DNA of 52,137 bases from Burkholderiales bacterium (GTDB taxonomy: Bacteria > Pseudomonadota > Gammaproteobacteria > Burkholderiales > Burkholderiaceae_D): assembly GCA_003136595.1 (NCBI GenBank), contig PLEY01000045.1, positions 1 to 52,137 on the forward strand, written 5' to 3'. Position numbers and translations under genes: made by a program. Below, in pieces: positions 8,228 through 17,625 of the stretch; the stretch's first letter is position 1; every line of letters starts with the position of its first letter. The notes beneath the pieces are model-generated. The model was given only the letters and a program-made list of their open reading frames with translations. It searched no databases and had not been told where the DNA came from.

Positions 8228-9964
8228 TCACGGATTGGGCTGGCGCGCGCGCACCTGATTCCGACCGGCACCCTTGGCGCCGTACAGGAGCGCATCGGCA
8301 TAGGCGACCAGCGCGTCGTGCTTCTCAAAGCGCGAATTGGCCTCGGTGACTCCAAAGCTGATCGTGACGTTGAGTTCGCCGCCCATGTGCGGATGGATCT
8401 TTTCCCAGCCGAAAGACGCGATGCGCTGGCGGATCTTCTCGCACACCGCCGCCGCCTCTTCGAGGGGCGTCTCGGGAAACACCAGTGCGAACTCCTCCCC
8501 GCCATAGCGGGCCGCATAGTCGGTGGCGCGGATGCTCTCGCGCAGGATCACGGCGATGCGCCGCAGCACTTCGTCGCCGATGGCGTGCGAGAGCTGGTCG
8601 TTGATGCGCTTGAAGAAGTCGATGTCGCCCAGGGCAACTGAGAGCTTGCTCTGGTAGCGATGGGTGCGGCGCAGGTCGGCACAGAGCCGGGCATCCAGGG
8701 AGCGCCGGTTATGCAGGCCCGTCAGGGAGTCCTCGAAACTCTGCCGCTCGAGCTGCTCGAGAAGCCGCGACTTCTCGCGATCAACGCTGTGCAGCTGGGC
8801 ATTGAGCTCGGCCAGCTCGGCCTGGCGATGCTGGGCGACCGCGAGGGCCGATTCGAGCTTTTCGAGATCCAGGCGCGCCTGCAGCACCTGCATCTTTTCC
8901 GCGGCAGCCGCGGTCTTCATCTGCGTCTCGATCCGGTGATAGCGGCGATGCGCGGCGAGAGCTTCGGCGAGACGCCCAGCGCTCTCGTAGGCAGCCACCA
9001 GCGAGACCAGAAGATGGCTGTGCTGCTCGGTCAGCTGGAAGGTCGAATAGATCCGGTCGGAGGCCTCGAGCGTGACGATGGCCGCAGCGAGCGCGCCGGT
9101 GCGGCGCTGGACCTCGCCCAGGTTGGCGAGCGTGACCGCCTCCATGCGCCGCCCATCGAGCGCACGCGCCAAGCCCAGCTGACGCTCGAGCGTCTCGAAG
9201 CAGCGCGCATACTCGCCCAGTTCGCGCCACGCCGTCGAGAGGGTGTTCAGGCAGATGACGATGAAATCCGGCTGATCGCTCGAGCTGGCCAGGGCCAAGG
9301 CGCGCTCGCATTCTGGAATGGCCTCGCGATACAGGGTCTGGGCTGTGTCGCTGTCATCGCCCTCGGCAAGGCGCATGCCGCGCGTGATGCGCGCGAAGGC
9401 CAGGTTGTTCAGGGTGGTCGCGACGTGGTAGTGGTCTTGCAGACTCTCGTAGATCGGCAGCAGTTCGCCGTAGAGCGAAATCGCCCGTTCGTCGTCGCCC
9501 AGCATGTTGTAGACCACGGCGATGTCCATCAGGGCATCCGCCTCGCCGACGCGGTTGTCGATGTTGCGGTATAGATGACGCGCGCGCTCGAAGATCGAGA
9601 GCGCCTCGGACATCTGACCCATGAGCGAGACCGCGATACCCTGGTTGATGAGCGCATGGGCCTCGTTCTCGGTGTCACCGAGTTCGGCGTAGAGACGCAC
9701 GGCTTCGCTGGCCGACTGGGACGCTGCGACCGGATCTGAGAGGTTGCGCTGGCAGACCGAGCGCGTGGCGAGGGCGCGGGCCAGCAGTTCGGCGTCGCCA
9801 AGGCGCCTGGCAATCTCGATGGCTTCGTTGGCAACCCCGAGCGCGCGCTGTGCGCTCGTGTTGCGCAGGCCGTCGGCGTCGTCGGCCAGCGCGCGTGCAC
9901 GCTGATGCTCAGCTTCCTCAACAACAGTTGACGCGTGGCGATGGGGAGGAGTCGGGGCGACCAT
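8228..9964 (-). CDS. TPR-repeat GGDEF protein, diguanylate cyclase
   Basis: About 578 aa from ATG 9962-9964; an in-frame TTG at 9998-10000 would add 12 residues, and neither has a clear SD. The N-terminal ~370 residues are TPR-like repeats without membrane segments, followed by a short coiled coil (KMQVLQARLDLEKLESALAV) and a GGDEF domain. The active-site motif is GGEEF (about 488-492) preceded by YAAR, and the DxxHRR-type region reads DSLTGLHNRRSLDARL, so it should make c-di-GMP. The domain plan mirrors the HD-GYP protein at 528-2390, giving opposing soluble enzymes within 10 kb. TTGACA on the minus strand at 10003-10008 may be a -35, but no matching -10 is visible. Confidence 0.9.
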   Translation of the reverse strand: MVAPTPPHRHASTVVEEAEHQRARALADDADGLRNTSAQRALGVANEAIEIARRLGDAELLARALATRSVCQRNLSDPVAASQSASEAVRLYAELGDTENEAHALINQGIAVSLMGQMSEALSIFERARHLYRNIDNRVGEADALMDIAVVYNMLGDDERAISLYGELLPIYESLQDHYHVATTLNNLAFARITRGMRLAEGDDSDTAQTLYREAIPECERALALASSSDQPDFIVICLNTLSTAWRELGEYARCFETLERQLGLARALDGRRMEAVTLANLGEVQRRTGALAAAIVTLEASDRIYSTFQLTEQHSHLLVSLVAAYESAGRLAEALAAHRRYHRIETQMKTAAAAEKMQVLQARLDLEKLESALAVAQHRQAELAELNAQLHSVDREKSRLLEQLERQSFEDSLTGLHNRRSLDARLCADLRRTHRYQSKLSVALGDIDFFKRINDQLSHAIGDEVLRRIAVILRESIRATDYAARYGGEEFALVFPETPLEEAAAVCEKIRQRIASFGWEKIHPHMGGELNVTISFGVTEANSRFEKHDALVAYADALLYGAKGAGRNQVRARQPNP

Positions 9965-10140
9965 GAAGTGTTCGCCGAGCGGTCCGACCGGCCCGGGCAA
10001 ATTGTCAATACAGGACTAGTTTAGCTGACTGCCCCGGCCTTCGAATCCTCCCCGGATCTAAACTTTCGTGGGGGTGGCGCCGTGACGCCGGGAGTGTTAG
10101 GCGCTCCGCCCAACCCGCTTCTCGGGCGCGGCGCCCCGGC

Positions 10141-10192
10141 CACCCCCAGCCACCCCCAGCGCGCGGACGGTTCCCCGAGCGGTTCCCCGAGC
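10141..10192. repeat. Two adjacent short tandem repeats
   Basis: CACCCCCAGC occurs twice at 10141-10160, and GGTTCCCCGAGC occurs twice at 10169-10192. They lie in the 265-bp gap between the diguanylate cyclase and the binding-protein gene, where no gene is visible. Confidence 0.7.
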
Positions 10193-10265
10193 CGCCCCGT
10201 TTCTTGGCGATCGCCCAAGCTGATCATGCATCGGGGCACGGGGCGTACCGCGAGGTGCAGCACAT

Positions 10266-11456
10266 TCACTGGATCAGTTTCCACCGGCCGCCCTCAACCG
10301 TGACCATGACGCGCGCCCGGTTGTCCATGCCGTTGTGATCGGTCTTGCTCAAGCTCATGACCCCCTGGGAGATCACCAGGTCATGGACATTTTCCAGTGC
10401 ATCTCTGAGCGCACGCCGGAAGGCCTCAGTGCCCGGCTCGCCGCCGCGCAAAGCCTGCGGGACCGCGCGCTCGAGGAGCAGAGCGGCATCCCAGAGGTGG
10501 GCGCCGAACGTGGTGGTCGAGCCCGGGCCGTAGGCCGCTTCGTAGGCCTTCTGGTACGCGAGGGCGATCTGCTTGCTGGGATGACTGTCGGGCAACTGGC
10601 TCGCGACGAGAACCGGGCCGGCCGGCAGGATGGTGTTCTCGACATCGCGCCCGCCGACCCGCAGATAGTCATTGTTGGCCACGCCATGTGTCTGGTAGAT
10701 CGGCCCGGTGTAGCCGCGCTCGCGCAGCTGCCTTTGGGGCAGTACCGCGGGTGTGCCGCGACTCGCAATGAGGACCACGTCGGGCTTGACCGAGACCACC
10801 CGCAGGACCTGGCCGGTCGTGCTGGTGTCGGTCGGCTGATAGCTCTCGTTGGCCAAGACCTTGATGCCGTTCTGGTCGCACAGCTTGGTCACCTCGTTGA
10901 TCCAGCTCTGCCCATAGCTGTCGGTCAGGGCGATGAAAGCCACCGAATGCACGTTGTGGGCGAGCATGTGATCGACCACGGCGCCGGCCATGAGCGCATC
11001 GTTTTGCGGAGTCTTGAAGACCCAGGCCTTCTTCGGATCCATCGGTGTGATGATGGCGATGCTGGCCGCCAGCGAAATCACGGGAGTCTGGGATTCGGCG
11101 GCCGGATCAGTCATGGCCAGCGCGTTGGGCGTCACGCTCGAGCCAATGATCACGTCGACGTGATCCTCCGCGGTGAGCTTGCGCACGTCCTTGACGGCCG
11201 TCGTGGTGTCCGAGGCGTCGTCGAGCAGGATGTATTCGACCTTCTTGCCGCCCATCTCGCGGGGCAGGAGCGCGACCGTGTTCTGCTGGGGGATGCCAAG
11301 CGATGCGGCCGGCCCCGTGGCCGAGACGATGATGCCGACCTTGATCTGGGCGCTGGCCGGCTGCATCAGGATCGAGGCCAGGGTCGCCCCGAGCACAAGC
11401 CGGATCCAGGGGCCAGCCAGGGCGGCTGTCCTGCTTTTGATGGGGTGGATGTTCAT
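10266..11456 (-). CDS. LivK-type periplasmic binding protein (branched-chain amino acid/aromatic acid family)
   Basis: This 396-aa protein starts at ATG 11454-11456 with GAGGAGA upstream. A Sec signal peptide ends at about residue 36 (MQPASA, then QIKVGII). The mature part is a type I periplasmic binding fold, seen in IKVGIIVSATGPAASLG and VDVIIGSSVTPNALA. It follows iorB by 95 bp on the same strand, so it is probably in the iorAB operon. No Liv permease or ATPase is nearby, making it an orphan. Members near aromatic genes often bind aryl acids, but the ligand here is unknown. A paralogue is at 16453-17625. Confidence 0.88.
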   Translation of the reverse strand: MNIHPIKSRTAALAGPWIRLVLGATLASILMQPASAQIKVGIIVSATGPAASLGIPQQNTVALLPREMGGKKVEYILLDDASDTTTAVKDVRKLTAEDHVDVIIGSSVTPNALAMTDPAAESQTPVISLAASIAIITPMDPKKAWVFKTPQNDALMAGAVVDHMLAHNVHSVAFIALTDSYGQSWINEVTKLCDQNGIKVLANESYQPTDTSTTGQVLRVVSVKPDVVLIASRGTPAVLPQRQLRERGYTGPIYQTHGVANNDYLRVGGRDVENTILPAGPVLVASQLPDSHPSKQIALAYQKAYEAAYGPGSTTTFGAHLWDAALLLERAVPQALRGGEPGTEAFRRALRDALENVHDLVISQGVMSLSKTDHNGMDNRARVMVTVEGGRWKLIQ

Positions 11457-11489
11457 GGTGTCTCCTCGTTTATTGGCGGCCCGCAGGTC

Positions 11490-11545
11490 GCATTTGTCGT
11501 CGAATGCCACATCCCGGGCGGCAGCATGCGCAGGGCCACAAATGC
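11490..11545. repeat. Long-loop inverted repeat between iorB and the binding-protein gene
   Basis: GCATTTGT (11490-11497) and ACAAATGC (11538-11545) are perfect 8-bp arms with a 40-nt loop, spanning the iorB-to-binding-protein gap. It could be an mRNA processing or stability structure. No T-tract follows. Confidence 0.35.
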
Positions 11546-11551
11546 CAGCGT

Positions 11552-13159
11552 CTACGCCCGCACCGGCTTGATGAAAGTGATGGGGTGTTCCGGTAGCGGC
11601 CGGGGCATTGCCCCATGGCGCGCAATGTCGCGGTCGAGGGCCTTGCCGTCCGGATCGCTGAGCGCGGCCTCGCGGGCACTGCGGATCGCCGCGGCCAGCG
11701 TGCTCGCATCGGTCCAGTGCGCGAGGACTTCGGGCCCCGCCAGAGTCTCCAGGATGCGCGCCAGGTTCTCATGCGCGCGGGCATTGGTGTCACCGTAGCC
11801 CTTGACGAGCCGTGCGCACAGGGCCAGTTCGTAGACGGGCGCATAGCCCAGAGGCGCGAGACGGCCGAGGGCGGCGAGCCATTGTTCGATGCGGCGTTGC
11901 TCCTGCGCATAGCGCAGCCCATGGCGGCGCAGCGCTCGCAGCGACGCCAGCGCGCGCAGCATCAGGAATCCGGCCACCGAGTCGACGCGCAGCGCGAGTG
12001 CAAACCCGCGGCGCCAGCGCCGGCCAGACAGCCAGTGGAGCGCCGCCGTTGCGAGGGCCTCGGGAAAAAGGCCCATCAGTTCCTCGAGGCGCGGCTTGAA
12101 GTAGTCTGCAATGTGCACGATGTCGCCCGGGCCTGCTGCCACCTCGCGGCGCACGCGCTCGAAGCGGCTGCGCCGGGTCTTCAGGTCCGCGACACGCACG
12201 ATGTCGTCAAAGAGCATCCACAGCGCCAGAAAGCGCGCCCCCTCGCGCAGCAGCTGGGTGCCCTCTGCAGGACTGGCCCCGCTGCGCCGGGCAAGCGCAG
12301 CCAGCGTATCGACTCGCGCGATGTAGAGTTCCGCATAGCGCAGGTCCTGATACTGCACGAGGCGCGCCACCGCGGGCTCGAGGATCTCCCGGGCCGGGTC
12401 CTCGAAGCGTTCCAAGGCCAGGACGAGCCGAGGCGCCAAGGGCGCTCCGTGCGCGCGGTGCGCGGATCCGGGTAGCGGGATTGGGGTCGGCGTGACGCCA
12501 GCCTCCCCCGGAACGGGTGCAAGTTGCCGGACAACCTCGGCATACCCCGCCCGAAATCCGGCGAGGCTCGCTGCAACACCCTTGCCCGAGGCCTCGATCG
12601 CGGCCTCGCAATGGGCGGGCGCAAACGGCAGTTTGCCGCTGGCGGCAAGGGCACCCAGCATCACTGCGCTGACGAGCGTCTGCTCGCGCTGGGCGAGCGC
12701 CTGCATGTCGAAGCAGACAAAGCGCGCAGCGAACTGGCGGGCCGCGTCCTGCAGCCTGTCGGCATCGAGCCGGCCATCGCCCATCGCCATTTTCTCGACG
12801 GTCGTGAGCGTGCGGGCCGCCGACGCGATGAGGGTGGTGCCGTCGGGGTCGACATGACCTGCCTGCAGGACCCGCGCCGTCTCGAGAAGCTCCGAGGTGA
12901 CCACCAGATCGACGCGACCGGGCACGGGGGTGAGACTGAAGATGGGTCGCCGCCCGCCAAGTTCAGCGTGGCCGAGCGGGCTGATCTCGGCGTAGTACGT
13001 GGTCGCACCGGTACGCTGCGCGACGCCCGGGATCGAGGTCCCCTGCACGGGATGTCCGGCGCGCGTCGCGGCCTGGACCAGCCATTCGCACAGCACGCCT
13101 CCGCCTTCCCCACCGAGGGCCGCGATCAGGATCGAGACGGGCCGAAAGGCTTGGACCAT
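11552..13159 (-). CDS. iorB: Indolepyruvate/arylpyruvate ferredoxin oxidoreductase, beta subunit with C-terminal extension
   Basis: 535 aa from ATG 13157-13159, 7 bp after the iorA stop. The first ~200 residues are the gamma-type domain of 2-oxoacid:ferredoxin oxidoreductases (ALGGEGGGVLCEWLVQAA, GTSIPGVAQRTGATTYY). The rest is a long helical domain (DUF6537-like) found in proteobacterial IorB, making this longer than archaeal IorB (about 200 aa). With IorA it should decarboxylate an arylpyruvate to the aryl-acetyl-CoA with ferredoxin as acceptor. Arylpyruvates come from transamination of Phe, Tyr or Trp. The neighbouring LysR and binding proteins suggest control by an aromatic compound. Function is assigned by family. 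Confidence 0.88.
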   Translation of the reverse strand: MVQAFRPVSILIAALGGEGGGVLCEWLVQAATRAGHPVQGTSIPGVAQRTGATTYYAEISPLGHAELGGRRPIFSLTPVPGRVDLVVTSELLETARVLQAGHVDPDGTTLIASAARTLTTVEKMAMGDGRLDADRLQDAARQFAARFVCFDMQALAQREQTLVSAVMLGALAASGKLPFAPAHCEAAIEASGKGVAASLAGFRAGYAEVVRQLAPVPGEAGVTPTPIPLPGSAHRAHGAPLAPRLVLALERFEDPAREILEPAVARLVQYQDLRYAELYIARVDTLAALARRSGASPAEGTQLLREGARFLALWMLFDDIVRVADLKTRRSRFERVRREVAAGPGDIVHIADYFKPRLEELMGLFPEALATAALHWLSGRRWRRGFALALRVDSVAGFLMLRALASLRALRRHGLRYAQEQRRIEQWLAALGRLAPLGYAPVYELALCARLVKGYGDTNARAHENLARILETLAGPEVLAHWTDASTLAAAIRSAREAALSDPDGKALDRDIARHGAMPRPLPEHPITFIKPVRA

Positions 13160-13166
13160 GGCGCGC

Positions 13167-15335
13167 CTAGGCGGGCTGCACAAGCTGCAGGACCCGGGCG
13201 CGCAACCCGGCTGCCAGCCGGTCGCGCCAGCCGGGGTTCTGGATCACGTCGGCCCGGTAGAATGAAGGACAGAGGGTTGCGGCATGGGCGTTGGCCCCGC
13301 ACAGGCCGCAGCCCACGCAGCCATCCTGCACGGTCACGACCGGGTCGACCTTCAGGGGATCCTGACTGTCCTTGAGCGTCAAGGTTGGGCAGCCTGAGAG
13401 GCGGATGCATGAGTGGTCTCCCGAGCACACGTCCTCATCGACACCATACTTCACACGGACAGTCCGAACGCCGCGCGCGAGCTGGCTGGCCTTGATGGGC
13501 CGGATGCGGCGTTGTCGCTCGAGCTGGCATTCACCTTCGCCGATGATGACTTTCAGGCCCTTGAAGTCGGTGGTGAAGGCCTCGGTCAGGGTCGCGATCA
13601 TGGACTCCACGTCATACGTGTGGACGGTCTCGAGCCATTCGAGGCCCATGCCTTCGAGGGTATTCTCGATGGTGCGATTCCCAGCCAGGTTGCCCGTGCT
13701 GTCGCTGCCCGCATCAGCGCCACGCATGTCCCCCTCCTCGGGCGAGGAGATGATCTCCTGGGTGCCGGTCGCCGAGGTGTAGCCGTTTTTCAGGATCAGG
13801 AGCACCACGTCGTCGCGGTTGAACAGGGCCGACTGCACCCCCGAGAGCAGCCCGTTGTGCCAGAACCCGCCATCACCCATGATCGCAAGCGTGCGCTGGC
13901 GCAGGAGCGGTGCGACCGCCGCCGAGGACGCGAGGCTCATGCCGTAGCCCAGAATCGAGTGACCCGACGAGAACGGCTCGAAGGTCGCGAAGGCATGGCA
14001 GCCGATGTCGGCGGCGATGTGCACGGGTCCGATGCGCTCCTGCACCAGTTTCAGCGCGGAAAATACCGGCCGCTCGGGGCAGCCGATGCAAAAGCCGGGG
14101 GGTCGGGCCGGCAGCGGTCCGAGCTTCTCTGAGACCTCGCGGCGGCGCGCGGCGCTGGCGGCAAGCCACGTGCGCGCCGGACTCGCCGCCGCGGCGCCGG
14201 CGCGCTCGGCCGCGTAGCATTCCACAAGCCCAGCAATGCCCGTCGCCAGCACCTCGACCGTATATTCGCCGGCCATCGCAAGCAGGTCCTTGCCGTGCAG
14301 TGCTGCAGCCACGCCGGCGCGGCCGAGGAGTGCGCTGATCTCGTGTTCCAGGAACTCGGGCTGGCCTTCCTCCACGACCAGAATCGCCGCCCTGCCGCGC
14401 GCAAAGCCCGCGATCTGCTCGGGCACAAGCGGACAGGTGACATTCAGGACCAGGAGTGGGATCTCGGTCATGCCGAACAGGTCGCCATACCCGGTCTCGT
14501 GGAGCGCATGCACGAGCGTGTTGTAGAGACCGCCCTGGACGATGATGCCGAGCTGCCCGAGCGGGCCGTCGAAGGTTTCGTTCAGTGCCTGCTCGAGGAT
14601 GAAGCGGCGCGCGCTGGGCAGACGCGTGTCGCTCTTGTTCTTTTCCTGGCGGAACGTGGCCGGCGGGTGCGCGAGGCGCGCATAGTCGAAGGGGGCCGGG
14701 CCGTCCAGGTGGTGCAGTGCCGAGTGCGCCGGCGCTATGTTGTCGCGCGTGCTGAAGCTGCCGCGCACGTGGCAGGCGCGGATGCGCAGTTGCATCATGA
14801 CGGGCAGGCTGCTCGCTTCGGACAGCTCGAAGCCGGCCTCGACCATGCGCGTCATGAGACCCAGGTCCGGACGCGGATCGAGCAGGCAGATCGACGACTT
14901 GAGCGCGAAGGCGAGGCTCCGCTCTTGTATCACGCTGGCACCCTCGCCATAGTCCTCGCCGACGATGATGAGGGCACCGCCCGTGACCCCGGCCGAGGCA
15001 AGATTGGACAGGGCATCGGAGGCGACGTTGGTCCCCACCACCGATTTCCACGTGACCGCGCCACGCACTGGGTAGTGGATCGATGCGGCCAGCAGCGCCG
15101 CCGCCGAGGCTTCATTCGAGCAGGCCTCGACGTAGACCCCGAGTTCGTCGAGCAGGCCGCGAGCCTGCACGAGGACGTCGAGCAGGTGCGAGACCGGCGC
15201 TCCCTGATAGCCCCCGACATAGGCCACGCCGGCCTCGAGCAGCCCCTTGGTGATGGCGAGAATGCCTTCGCCATGGAAGGTCTCACCGGCGCCTAGGCGC
15301 AGCAACTCCACTTCGCGCGCGAACGACCTCTCCAT
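13167..15335 (-). CDS. iorA: Indolepyruvate/arylpyruvate ferredoxin oxidoreductase, alpha subunit
   Basis: 722 aa. The N-terminal half is the pyrimidine-binding and domain II region (GAPVSHLLDVLVQARG). The C-terminal half has the TPP motif GDGGFWHNGLLSGVQSA ending in KNGYTSATG. The last ~80 residues carry iron-sulphur ligands: CSGDHSCIRLSGCP, then CVGCGLC with a further CP nine residues on. It forms an oxygen-sensitive enzyme with IorB, encoded 7 bp downstream. The ATG at 15333-15335 has AGGAG only 1 nt away, unusually close, so initiation may be weak or the true start slightly different. The gene is divergent from a LysR regulator. Confidence 0.9.
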   Translation of the reverse strand: MERSFAREVELLRLGAGETFHGEGILAITKGLLEAGVAYVGGYQGAPVSHLLDVLVQARGLLDELGVYVEACSNEASAAALLAASIHYPVRGAVTWKSVVGTNVASDALSNLASAGVTGGALIIVGEDYGEGASVIQERSLAFALKSSICLLDPRPDLGLMTRMVEAGFELSEASSLPVMMQLRIRACHVRGSFSTRDNIAPAHSALHHLDGPAPFDYARLAHPPATFRQEKNKSDTRLPSARRFILEQALNETFDGPLGQLGIIVQGGLYNTLVHALHETGYGDLFGMTEIPLLVLNVTCPLVPEQIAGFARGRAAILVVEEGQPEFLEHEISALLGRAGVAAALHGKDLLAMAGEYTVEVLATGIAGLVECYAAERAGAAAASPARTWLAASAARRREVSEKLGPLPARPPGFCIGCPERPVFSALKLVQERIGPVHIAADIGCHAFATFEPFSSGHSILGYGMSLASSAAVAPLLRQRTLAIMGDGGFWHNGLLSGVQSALFNRDDVVLLILKNGYTSATGTQEIISSPEEGDMRGADAGSDSTGNLAGNRTIENTLEGMGLEWLETVHTYDVESMIATLTEAFTTDFKGLKVIIGEGECQLERQRRIRPIKASQLARGVRTVRVKYGVDEDVCSGDHSCIRLSGCPTLTLKDSQDPLKVDPVVTVQDGCVGCGLCGANAHAATLCPSFYRADVIQNPGWRDRLAAGLRARVLQLVQPA

Positions 15336-15459
15336 GCTCCTGACTTGTCTCCGCCGTCAATCCTGCGTGGGGCTCCTGGACTTCCAGGCCGCCGTGGGTG
15401 GGTCCGGATAAACCGGCCCGTGGCACAGTCTAGGGCGAAGAGCTTATGCTGTCGATAGA

Positions 15460-15475
15460 ATGAAAGTTATTTCAT
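15460..15475. promoter_or_regulatory. Palindrome in the LysR-iorA divergent region
   Basis: ATGAAA-GTTA-TTTCAT is a perfect 16-bp dyad, 92 bp before the LysR start and 125 bp before iorA. It is an obvious candidate site for the LysR regulator, although the classic T-N11-A spacing is off by one base. Confidence 0.5.
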
Positions 15476-15566
15476 GTATAGATCCGGTGAATAACCGGCG
15501 CGGCAAGGGCTGGCATTACCGCAGCGCCACGCGCCGGACTTCCGCCGGACATCCGCTGGACATCCG

Positions 15567-16445
15567 ATGGACATCTACAAGGTCGACCTCAATCTGCTCA
15601 AGATCTTCGACGCGGTCTACGCCGAGCGCAGCGTGAGTCGTGCGGCGCTGCGACTTGGGCTCACTCAGCCCGCGGTGAGCAACGGTCTCGGGCGCCTGCG
15701 CACGCTGTTTGGCGACCGCCTTTTCGTGAGGGCGCGCTCGGGCGTGGCGGCGACCGTCGCGGCGGAGCGCATCGCCGGCGCAATTGCCACGGCGCTGCGC
15801 AGCCTGCAGGCAACGCTCGATGCCACAAGCCACTTCGAGCCGCGCTTGGCCGAGCGCACGTTTCGGCTGCATATGAGCGATTTCGGTGAGGTGGTGTTCC
15901 TGCCACCCCTCCTGAAGGCGCTGCGCGCCCGCGCGCCCCGGGTGCGTATCGAGACCCGCCAGGTGCCCTGGACCAGTCTTGCGGATGAGCTCGCCAACGG
16001 CCAGATCGATCTCGCGCTGGGCTACCTCCCCATGCTCGCCGGCCAGTGCGAGGCGCGCCTTTTGTTCCACGAGGAGTATGTGCGCCTGACCCGCGGCACG
16101 GCCGCAGCCCAGACGCCCGAGGGCGACCTCGACTACATCGTCGTGACCTCGCACCCCCCGACGTTAAAGCTCCTTGCCGATCGCGGACTGGCCGAGCGCA
16201 TCAAGCTCTCAATCCCGCACTTCATGGTCGTGCCTTCCATCCTCGGCCAGACCGATCTGGCCGTGATCCTGCCAAGGCGTGCGGCGCGCTCGTTCCGCCC
16301 GGTACGGGATTTCTGCATCGCAGACCTGACGCCGCCCAATCCGGGCTTCGATGTCAGCCTCTATTGGATGCGCCGCACCAGCACCGATCCCGCCAGTGGC
16401 TGGCTACGCGCGCTGCTCATCGAACTGTTCGGCAAGGACGCGTAG
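15567..16445 (+). CDS. LysR-family transcriptional regulator
   Basis: 292 aa. The winged helix-turn-helix is at about residues 7-65 (LLKIFDAVYAERSVSRAALR, LTQPAVSNGLGRLRTLFGDRLFVR). The effector-binding domain follows, including RTFRLHMSDFGEVVFLPPLL. It is divergent from iorA across 231 bp containing a perfect palindrome, the usual arrangement for a LysR activator of the adjacent operon. The effector may be an aryl acid; this is inferred. Its stop lies 7 bp from the stop of the convergent binding-protein gene. Confidence 0.92.
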   Translation: MDIYKVDLNLLKIFDAVYAERSVSRAALRLGLTQPAVSNGLGRLRTLFGDRLFVRARSGVAATVAAERIAGAIATALRSLQATLDATSHFEPRLAERTFRLHMSDFGEVVFLPPLLKALRARAPRVRIETRQVPWTSLADELANGQIDLALGYLPMLAGQCEARLLFHEEYVRLTRGTAAAQTPEGDLDYIVVTSHPPTLKLLADRGLAERIKLSIPHFMVVPSILGQTDLAVILPRRAARSFRPVRDFCIADLTPPNPGFDVSLYWMRRTSTDPASGWLRALLIELFGKDA

Positions 16446-16452
16446 TCGAGGG

Positions 16453-17625
16453 CTATTTGCCCGGATCCTTGACGTCCTTCTCGGCGTCGAACTCGACGGC
16501 CACCGCCTGACCGCCTTGCATCTGGGTGCGCCGGATATAGACTGTCTGGACAATGTCGCGCGTCTGGGGATCGATGCCCACCGGCCCGCGCGGGCTTTCC
16601 CATTTCTGCTCCCGGGCGCTTGCCATGAACTTGTCGCCATCGAAATCCCCGGCCTGTCCCTTCAGAACCGTGGCGATCAGATGCATCCCGTCATAGCCTG
16701 CGACCGACATGAAGTTCGGCCGGATGCCATAGGCCCGGCGGTAGGCGTCGACGTAGCTGTGGTTCAGGGGCGAATCGTGAGTCATCGAGTAATGTCCCGA
16801 GGAGACCGAGTCCTGCACCAGGGGGCCGATCACATCGAGCAGATCGTCGTCGATCAGATCGACGGTGCCGATGAGTCGGATGCCCTCCTTGTCGAGTCCG
16901 CGTTCCTTCCACGTCTTCAGGAACGCGATGGTGCCCTCACCGGGGGGCAGGAAGACGAAAACGGCCTGTGGATGCGCATCCTTGATACGCTGGACGTAGG
17001 GCGCAAAGTCGGTGTTGGTCACCGGCACACGCACCGCGCCGATGACCTCGCCGCCCGCGGCGGAAAAACTTTTCTGGAAGGCACCTTCGGCGTCGACGCC
17101 GGGGGCATAGTCGGCGACGATCGTATACACCTTGCCGATGCCGTTGCGGCTCGCCCATCTGGCGATCGGCTGGGCCAGCTGGGGCAGGGTATGCGAGACG
17201 CGCACGATGTAGGAAGACTTGGTGGTGATTGCCGAGGCGGCCGCGTTCATGACGATCATCGGGTGCCGGCTCGCCTCGGCGACGGCGGCCGATGCCATCG
17301 CGCCCGGGGTGAGCGCGTAGCCGGCCAGCACATCGACGTGCTCGCGCGTGATCAGTTCCTGGGACAGACGCTTGGTCACCTCTGGCGCGGTGCCGGTGTC
17401 GTCGCGGATCAGAAGCTCGATGCGGCGTCCGTTGACGGTGTCGCCGTTTTGCGCGAGATAGAGTTTGGCCCCGTTGCCGATTTGCAATCCGTATTTCGCG
17501 AACGGCCCGGACAGGGGCAGCACGAGACCGATCCGAAAGGGGGCCTGGTCCTCGGCCCGCACGCCGCCCGCAGGCACCGCGAGCACCGCGAGAGCGAGCC
17601 ACATGATGATCCTGCGCCTATGCAT
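16453..17625 (-). CDS. LivK-type periplasmic binding protein, second copy
   Basis: 390 aa from ATG 17623-17625, with GGAGA upstream. Signal peptide MHRRRIIMWLALAVLAVPAG is cleaved near VRA-EDQAPF. The mature fold is the type I binding protein (RIGLVLPLSGPFAKYG, EHVDVLAGYALTPGAM). It is clearly related to the protein at 10266-11456: both have a DD-T segment in the first lobe and the HVDV-TP block. No permease or ATPase gene is near, so it must share membrane parts encoded elsewhere. It sits between the iorAB regulator and the gentisate genes, suggesting an aromatic ligand. The ligand is not determinable from sequence. Confidence 0.88.
   Translation of the reverse strand: MHRRRIIMWLALAVLAVPAGGVRAEDQAPFRIGLVLPLSGPFAKYGLQIGNGAKLYLAQNGDTVNGRRIELLIRDDTGTAPEVTKRLSQELITREHVDVLAGYALTPGAMASAAVAEASRHPMIVMNAAASAITTKSSYIVRVSHTLPQLAQPIARWASRNGIGKVYTIVADYAPGVDAEGAFQKSFSAAGGEVIGAVRVPVTNTDFAPYVQRIKDAHPQAVFVFLPPGEGTIAFLKTWKERGLDKEGIRLIGTVDLIDDDLLDVIGPLVQDSVSSGHYSMTHDSPLNHSYVDAYRRAYGIRPNFMSVAGYDGMHLIATVLKGQAGDFDGDKFMASAREQKWESPRGPVGIDPQTRDIVQTVYIRRTQMQGGQAVAVEFDAEKDVKDPGK

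Noticed and set aside
10335-11798. A 487-codon plus-strand frame across the binding-protein gene and iorB
   Set aside because: Arg/Gly/Asp-rich shadow of two well supported minus-strand genes.
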